A stretch of DNA of 9,571 bases from Candidatus Saccharimonadota bacterium (GTDB taxonomy: Bacteria > Patescibacteriota > Saccharimonadia > Saccharimonadales > SLHW01), in the NCBI GenBank assembly GCA_007135955.1, contig SLHW01000008.1:1-9571 (forward strand). The letters run 5' to 3'. This document shows, one piece after another, positions 6,601-9,571 of this stretch. The translations under genes and the position numbers were made by a program. A model generated the notes under the pieces. It did not search any database. It had not been told where the DNA came from and saw only the letters and a program-made list of their open reading frames with translations. The stretch's first letter is position 1. The number at the start of each line of letters is the position of its first letter.

Positions 6601-7638
6601 TTAACTATCAGAGCCTTGAATTTTTTTGGCGATGGTGCCAACTTCTTGAGAGTGGCTCTTATTAGTTACTAAGATGCCGTCTGCGGTAACTACTACTGCG
6701 ACGTTGTCGAGGCCAATAACACCAACTGGTGTGTCAGTTTCGTTACGAACAAAGCTATTGGTAAGTTTTTCGGTGAGCACATTGCCGCTGACAGTGTTGC
6801 CACTGTCATTGACTTCATTGACTTCATGCATATCCTTATAAGAGCCAACATCCATCCAGTCGAACGAGCCAGGCACTACCAGTAAATCTGGAACTTGCTC
6901 AATCAATGCAGTATCGATTGGCTCGTTGGGAAACAAGAGGTAGTGCTGGTCGTGAGCTTCTTGATGTTCGGCTGCAAGTAGTTTTTGATAGTTTTCCCAT
7001 AGGTGTGGGGCATGAGTTTTGATTCGTTGCTCAAATACAGCAAGTGGTGCAACAAAATAGCCCATATTCCACAAGTAATTACCACTATCTAGATAGGATT
7101 GAGCAGTTGACTTGTCTGGCTTTTCCTTGAAGTTAACAACATCAAATACATGATCGCCGTTGGCATAATCACCTCGCTGTATGTAACCAAAACCAGTTTC
7201 TGCTCGCGTTGGAACGAGCCCGAGTAAGACGATTTTTTGATGTATTTGCGAGCTCTCGGCTGCGAGAACGAGACTTTCGGTAAAGCTGAAAATATCACGA
7301 ATGTGATGATCGGCGTGCATAAACACTACTGGCTCTTGGTCGTCATGGTGTTGCTTTATCTTTGCCAGTGCCGCGATGATGCAACTGGCAGTGCCGCGGC
7401 GACCGGGTTCTACGATAATATTTTGCCTAGGTAGCTCGGGTAGTTGTTGGTAGACGTGCTCAATATGGCTAGCCTCAGATATAACGTAAATATCACTCGC
7501 AAGTCTGCTTGCCCGGTCGTAGGTGTTTTGTAGCAAGCTGTTTTTGTCGGTTATCTTGAGGAGGTGTTTTGGGTAGTTGTTTGTGGAGAGTGGCCATAGC
7601 CTAGTGCCTGAGCCTCCCGCGATAATTACAATAATCAT
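6601..7638 (-). CDS. manC: Mannose-1-phosphate guanylyltransferase (GDP-mannose synthesis)
   Basis: The N-terminal nucleotidyltransferase signature reads G8-G-S-G-T-R-L-W-P-L-S with P23-K24-H-L-L, typical of GDP-mannose pyrophosphorylases. Further family blocks are E77-P-x-x-R-x-T-A, H-A-D110-H with the metal Asp, E147-T-G-F-G-Y-I, F170-K-E-K-P-D, N186-Y-L-W-N-M-G-Y-F and F258-D-W-M-D-V-G-S-Y. The enzyme converts mannose-1-phosphate and GTP to GDP-mannose and pyrophosphate in the cytoplasm. At 345 residues it has the nucleotidyltransferase domain and a short beta-type tail but no C-terminal phosphomannose isomerase cupin, so mannose-6-phosphate must come from another gene. Small departures are RRGTA for RNTA and HADHH for PADH. 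The promoter-like element sits 6 nt before the ATG. It is convergent with the pirin gene and divergent from the small membrane protein. It probably supplies donor for the nearby GT4 enzyme. Confidence 0.92.
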   Translation of the reverse strand: MIIVIIAGGSGTRLWPLSTNNYPKHLLKITDKNSLLQNTYDRASRLASDIYVISEASHIEHVYQQLPELPRQNIIVEPGRRGTASCIIAALAKIKQHHDDQEPVVFMHADHHIRDIFSFTESLVLAAESSQIHQKIVLLGLVPTRAETGFGYIQRGDYANGDHVFDVVNFKEKPDKSTAQSYLDSGNYLWNMGYFVAPLAVFEQRIKTHAPHLWENYQKLLAAEHQEAHDQHYLLFPNEPIDTALIEQVPDLLVVPGSFDWMDVGSYKDMHEVNEVNDSGNTVSGNVLTEKLTNSFVRNETDTPVGVIGLDNVAVVVTADGILVTNKSHSQEVGTIAKKIQGSDS

Positions 7639-7644
7639 GCAGCC

Positions 7645-7653
7645 AGTATAGCA
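7645..7653 (-). promoter_or_regulatory. Extended -10 of a predicted leaderless promoter (manC)
   Basis: On the - strand, TGC-TATACT is followed by exactly 6 nt (GGCTGC) and the ATG at 7638. It is close to the extended -10 consensus, with transcription expected to start on the A of ATG. No -35 consensus lies 17 nt upstream and no Shine-Dalgarno sequence is present. Confidence 0.6.
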
Positions 7654-7737
7654 AGAAGTTAACAGTAGAATGGTAAAAGTAAAAATGCAGAAAAAAGTCT
7701 ATTCCTTGCGTGGCTATAAGTAAATAGTATCGGATGG

Positions 7738-7746
7738 TGGTAGAGT
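7738..7746 (+). promoter_or_regulatory. Extended -10 of the small membrane protein gene
   Basis: TGG-TAGAGT is followed by 7 nt (ATATGCA) and the ATG at 7754. The layout matches the other unit-heading genes and predicts a leaderless or one-base-leader transcript. It lies in the 115-bp divergent gap with manC (7639-7753). Confidence 0.45.
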
Positions 7747-7753
7747 ATATGCA

Positions 7754-8113
7754 ATGAAAGACGACGAACTGTTAAGCAGTGCTCGCAAGCGAGCAGACAC
7801 CCTTGAGACTATGTATGAAAATCGAGCTGATAGATACCGTAAATTCTCTCGGCTGAGCTTGGCGAGTAGTTACGTTTGCTACTTGGCTGGTGCAATAACG
7901 GTTACATCGGAACCAGCTTCTATTCGTTCTGTTGCTACTTCGGCAGTATTGATTGGGGGTGGTGCAATGCTAGGAAAACTAAAAAAAGAGCTGCGATTTT
8001 CAGAAAAGAATGCTCGACTACAGGCAGATTGCGAGCAAAATTTTATCGATAATCTAGAGGAAAGGATCACCGATATGCTACGTGACCCAGACGAGGAAGC
8101 CGTAAACGAATAG
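7754..8113 (+). CDS. Small two-TM membrane protein of unknown function, SLATT-like layout
   Basis: This 119-residue protein is not assigned with confidence. It has a charged N-terminal helix (residues 1-31, rich in Arg, Glu and Asp, with Y21-E-N-R-A-D-R-Y28), then two hydrophobic segments (about 34-52 and 57-75) separated by a short S-E-P-A-S-I-R linker. A long charged helix follows (76-111), with an acidic end, D-P-D-E-E. The helix-TM-TM-helix order, the Y-x-x-x-A-x-x-Y-type first helix and the L-x-F-S-E-K segment after TM2 recall SLATT/DUF4231 proteins, two-TM putative effectors of conflict systems. No nucleotidyltransferase or SLOG sensor partner is present here, so this is only a lead. 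The gene looks real: it has a promoter-like hexamer at its start, a plausible membrane protein composition and a stop 3 bp from the convergent glycosylphosphotransferase. It is the only gene here ending in TAG. A membrane accessory to glycan assembly is an alternative. Confidence 0.65.
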   Translation: MKDDELLSSARKRADTLETMYENRADRYRKFSRLSLASSYVCYLAGAITVTSEPASIRSVATSAVLIGGGAMLGKLKKELRFSEKNARLQADCEQNFIDNLEERITDMLRDPDEEAVNE

Positions 8114-8116
8114 CGA

Positions 8117-9541
8117 TTACTTGGCGCCGATGCCGCCAAGGACTGCTCGGATGGTACGGAGCAGTATGCTGATATCGAGCCAGAAGCTCCAGTTTTGCAC
8201 GTAATAAATATCAAGTCGTCGACGTTCATCGAAATCAATATCACGGCGACCAGAAATTTGGGCGAGACCAGTGATGCCAGATTTGACACTTAAGATAGCG
8301 TGACGCTTAGAGTAGGCCTTTAGCTCCTCTGGTACTAGTGCGCGTGGCCCAACGAGACTAAGATCGCCCTTTATTACATTGAGTAGTTGTGGCAACTCGT
8401 CAAAACTTGTCTTGCGCAGCACTGAGCCAATCTTGGTAACTCTAGGGTCGTTATCGATAAAGTCGCCTTTTTTGCGGTAGGTTTTCGCGAGGTGTGGTTT
8501 GCCCATTTTGGCAAATGCCTCTTCTGGGGTCATTCCGCTATAAGCAGATTTCATCGAGCGAAACTTGTATACAGTAAATGGCGTATCAAAACGAGTTAAT
8601 CGGGTTTGCTTAAAGAGAACTGTGCCGCGCGGGTCGGTTAGTTTAACTAAGACTGCAATAAGCAGTAGTAGCGGTGAAAGCACAACCAGCACAATGCTGC
8701 TTACCAATAAATCAAACAGTCGCTTGACGATGCGGCCCCAGCCAGTGAGCGGGGTTTGTGATATGGCTACAACCGGCACTCCAGAAAATAAATCTACCTT
8801 GATGTCGCCAACAAATAAGTCGCTATTACCAGGAATAAACCGATACGAGGCGTGGTTTTCTTGGGCGTAGAGTAGAATCTCATTGTTTTTAGCGGTGTTG
8901 CCGTATAGCTCGGTTTGGATAATGCTGTGGATTGGCTCCTTTATAGAAGCGACAGCCTCTTGAAAGGAGCTGTAATTTGGTATGCCAGCTACTTTGTAGT
9001 CAACTGTCGCAAGGACTCGCTGGCCAGTTTTAGAGGTGTCTATAAGTGCTCGTGCCATCTGTTCGGTTCCAGAAGTTTTACCAACTAGTAGAACATTGCT
9101 CACACCAACGCCGTAGCGGAATAAGGCTTGCTTTAGCCCTCGAGCTACCGATCGAAAGACCACCAAGAAGCTGAAGCCAATGAGCGCACCATAGATTGGC
9201 ACAAGTCTGCCTGGGAAGAGTTCGATATTTTCGTTGAAGAAATCATATGACAATGCAGCCATAATGCCAATAACTGCACCGATGAATAGTCGACCAATCT
9301 CAGCAAATCGTCGCTCGTAGACTGATTGGCTATAGAGTCCAATCAGGGCGTGAATTAAGATCCATATCGGCAACGTGCTGGTAATGGCAATTGCATAAAC
9401 GCTTCCGGGTATCGTGGATTCGCCAGCAATTTCTAGAATTTCAAATCGTAAAATATAGGCTGCGATAAATGCCAAGGTGAGTACCACGAAATCACCGATT
9501 ATCAGGAAGAACGAGTAAAGGACTGAAGCGTTGTTGCGCAT
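8117..9541 (-). CDS. Polyprenyl-phosphate glycosylphosphotransferase (initiating sugar transferase)
   Basis: At 474 residues this is a full-length WbaP/WcaJ-type enzyme. Four N-terminal TM segments lie near 8-30, 47-70, 84-100 and 113-131. A cytoplasmic Rossmann-like domain follows (N149-V-L-L-V-G-K-T-S-G-T-E), then K273-R-L-F-D277 and the membrane-associated helix 278-300. The catalytic domain shows K326-F-R-S-M330, D365-P-R-V-T-K-I-G372, the D381-E382-L-P-Q catalytic acidic pair, G-D-L-S-L-V-G-P-R400 and G422-I-T-G-L-A-Q-I-S-G-R432. The family moves a hexose-1-phosphate from a UDP-sugar onto undecaprenyl phosphate at the inner face of the membrane, starting an O-antigen, capsule or exopolysaccharide unit. 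The UDP-sugar cannot be told from sequence. The ATG just before the first TM helix is the natural start, with a consensus extended -10 nine bases ahead. It is convergent with the small two-TM gene. Together with manC, rmlD and GT4 it marks the window as a glycan locus. Confidence 0.95.
   Translation of the reverse strand: MRNNASVLYSFFLIIGDFVVLTLAFIAAYILRFEILEIAGESTIPGSVYAIAITSTLPIWILIHALIGLYSQSVYERRFAEIGRLFIGAVIGIMAALSYDFFNENIELFPGRLVPIYGALIGFSFLVVFRSVARGLKQALFRYGVGVSNVLLVGKTSGTEQMARALIDTSKTGQRVLATVDYKVAGIPNYSSFQEAVASIKEPIHSIIQTELYGNTAKNNEILLYAQENHASYRFIPGNSDLFVGDIKVDLFSGVPVVAISQTPLTGWGRIVKRLFDLLVSSIVLVVLSPLLLLIAVLVKLTDPRGTVLFKQTRLTRFDTPFTVYKFRSMKSAYSGMTPEEAFAKMGKPHLAKTYRKKGDFIDNDPRVTKIGSVLRKTSFDELPQLLNVIKGDLSLVGPRALVPEELKAYSKRHAILSVKSGITGLAQISGRRDIDFDERRRLDIYYVQNWSFWLDISILLRTIRAVLGGIGAK
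8120..8140 (+). terminator. GC-rich hairpin just past the small membrane protein stop
   Basis: CTTGGCG (8120-8126) pairs perfectly with CGCCAAG (8134-8140) around a 7-nt loop, 6 nt after the stop at 8113. It lies inside the last codons of the convergent glycosylphosphotransferase gene. No T-run follows on either strand, so it is not a canonical intrinsic terminator. It may stabilise or pause the + strand transcript, or may simply reflect the Gly-Gly-Ile-Gly-Ala-Lys coding sequence. Confidence 0.3.
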
Positions 9542-9550
9542 ATAGGGGGT

Positions 9551-9559
9551 ATTATAGCA
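9551..9559 (-). promoter_or_regulatory. Consensus extended -10 for the glycosylphosphotransferase gene
   Basis: On the - strand, TGC-TATAAT is a perfect extended -10, followed by 9 nt (ACCCCCTAT) and the ATG at 9541. The leader would be zero to three bases long and no Shine-Dalgarno site fits. Any -35 would fall beyond the right edge of the window. Confidence 0.65.
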
Positions 9560-9571
9560 ATTAGTGGTCAG

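Noticed and set aside
6622..6641. T-run with TTGGC/GCCAA repeat near the end of manC as a terminator
   Set aside because: The T-run precedes the stem on the + strand and the stem is only 5 bp; the sequence is explained by Lys/Ile/Ala codons of manC.
7879..8289. A 136-residue open frame on the - strand, overlapping the two-TM gene and the 3' end of the glycosylphosphotransferase gene
   Set aside because: It is out of frame with the strongly supported glycosylphosphotransferase, has Ser-rich shadow-like composition and no start signals, and would sit antisense to the better supported two-TM gene.
1..9571. CRISPR arrays, tRNA or rRNA genes, insertion sequences and att sites
   Set aside because: No regularly spaced repeats, no cloverleaf-like sequences, no transposase or integrase, and no terminal inverted repeats were seen on either strand.

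Overview
The window looks like a compact bacterial genome of moderate GC content (mid-40s % by eye). It carries genes for surface polysaccharide synthesis plus a drug-type ABC exporter. The small genes, the short gaps (largest 146 bp), the stop usage (nine TAA, one TAG, no TGA, and no in-frame TGA) and an actinobacterial-style exporter fit a Candidate Phyla Radiation bacterium, perhaps Saccharibacteria. That assignment is an inference from style and family resemblance, not from a marker gene.

Layout. The left edge holds the 3' end of a dTDP-4-dehydrorhamnose reductase (rmlD, + strand). It meets, tail to tail, a zinc-ribbon Nudix hydrolase and a divergent GpsA-like glycerol-3-phosphate dehydrogenase, both on the - strand. 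A 146-bp divergent gap then leads to a two-gene + strand operon: an ABC ATPase and a 12-TM-type permease made of two related halves. Next comes a second + strand pair, a GT4 glycosyltransferase overlapped by a pirin-like bicupin. This pair runs tail to tail into a mannose-1-phosphate guanylyltransferase (- strand). Divergent from that is a small two-TM protein of unknown function, which runs tail to tail into a polyprenyl-phosphate glycosylphosphotransferase (- strand) that fills the right end.

How they could work together. The glycosylphosphotransferase would load the first sugar-phosphate onto a lipid carrier. The GT4 enzyme would extend it. The guanylyltransferase supplies GDP-mannose and RmlD supplies dTDP-rhamnose. 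This is a plausible partial set for a mannose- and rhamnose-containing cell-surface glycan, although the genes are scattered over both strands and are not one operon. The exporter, GpsA-like enzyme, Nudix hydrolase and pirin have no proven tie to it.

The most striking feature is regulatory. Every gene that begins a transcription unit with its start inside the window (seven of seven) has a -10-like hexamer ending 6-9 nt before its ATG, exactly 6 nt in four cases. Five of the seven also carry the TG of an extended -10. This leaves no room for a Shine-Dalgarno site and predicts leaderless mRNAs. By contrast, the two operon-internal genes overlap their upstream neighbours and have at least weak SD-like sequences. 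The best candidate for an undescribed component is the 119-residue two-TM protein, whose layout recalls the SLATT effector domains of bacterial conflict systems. That link is tentative.
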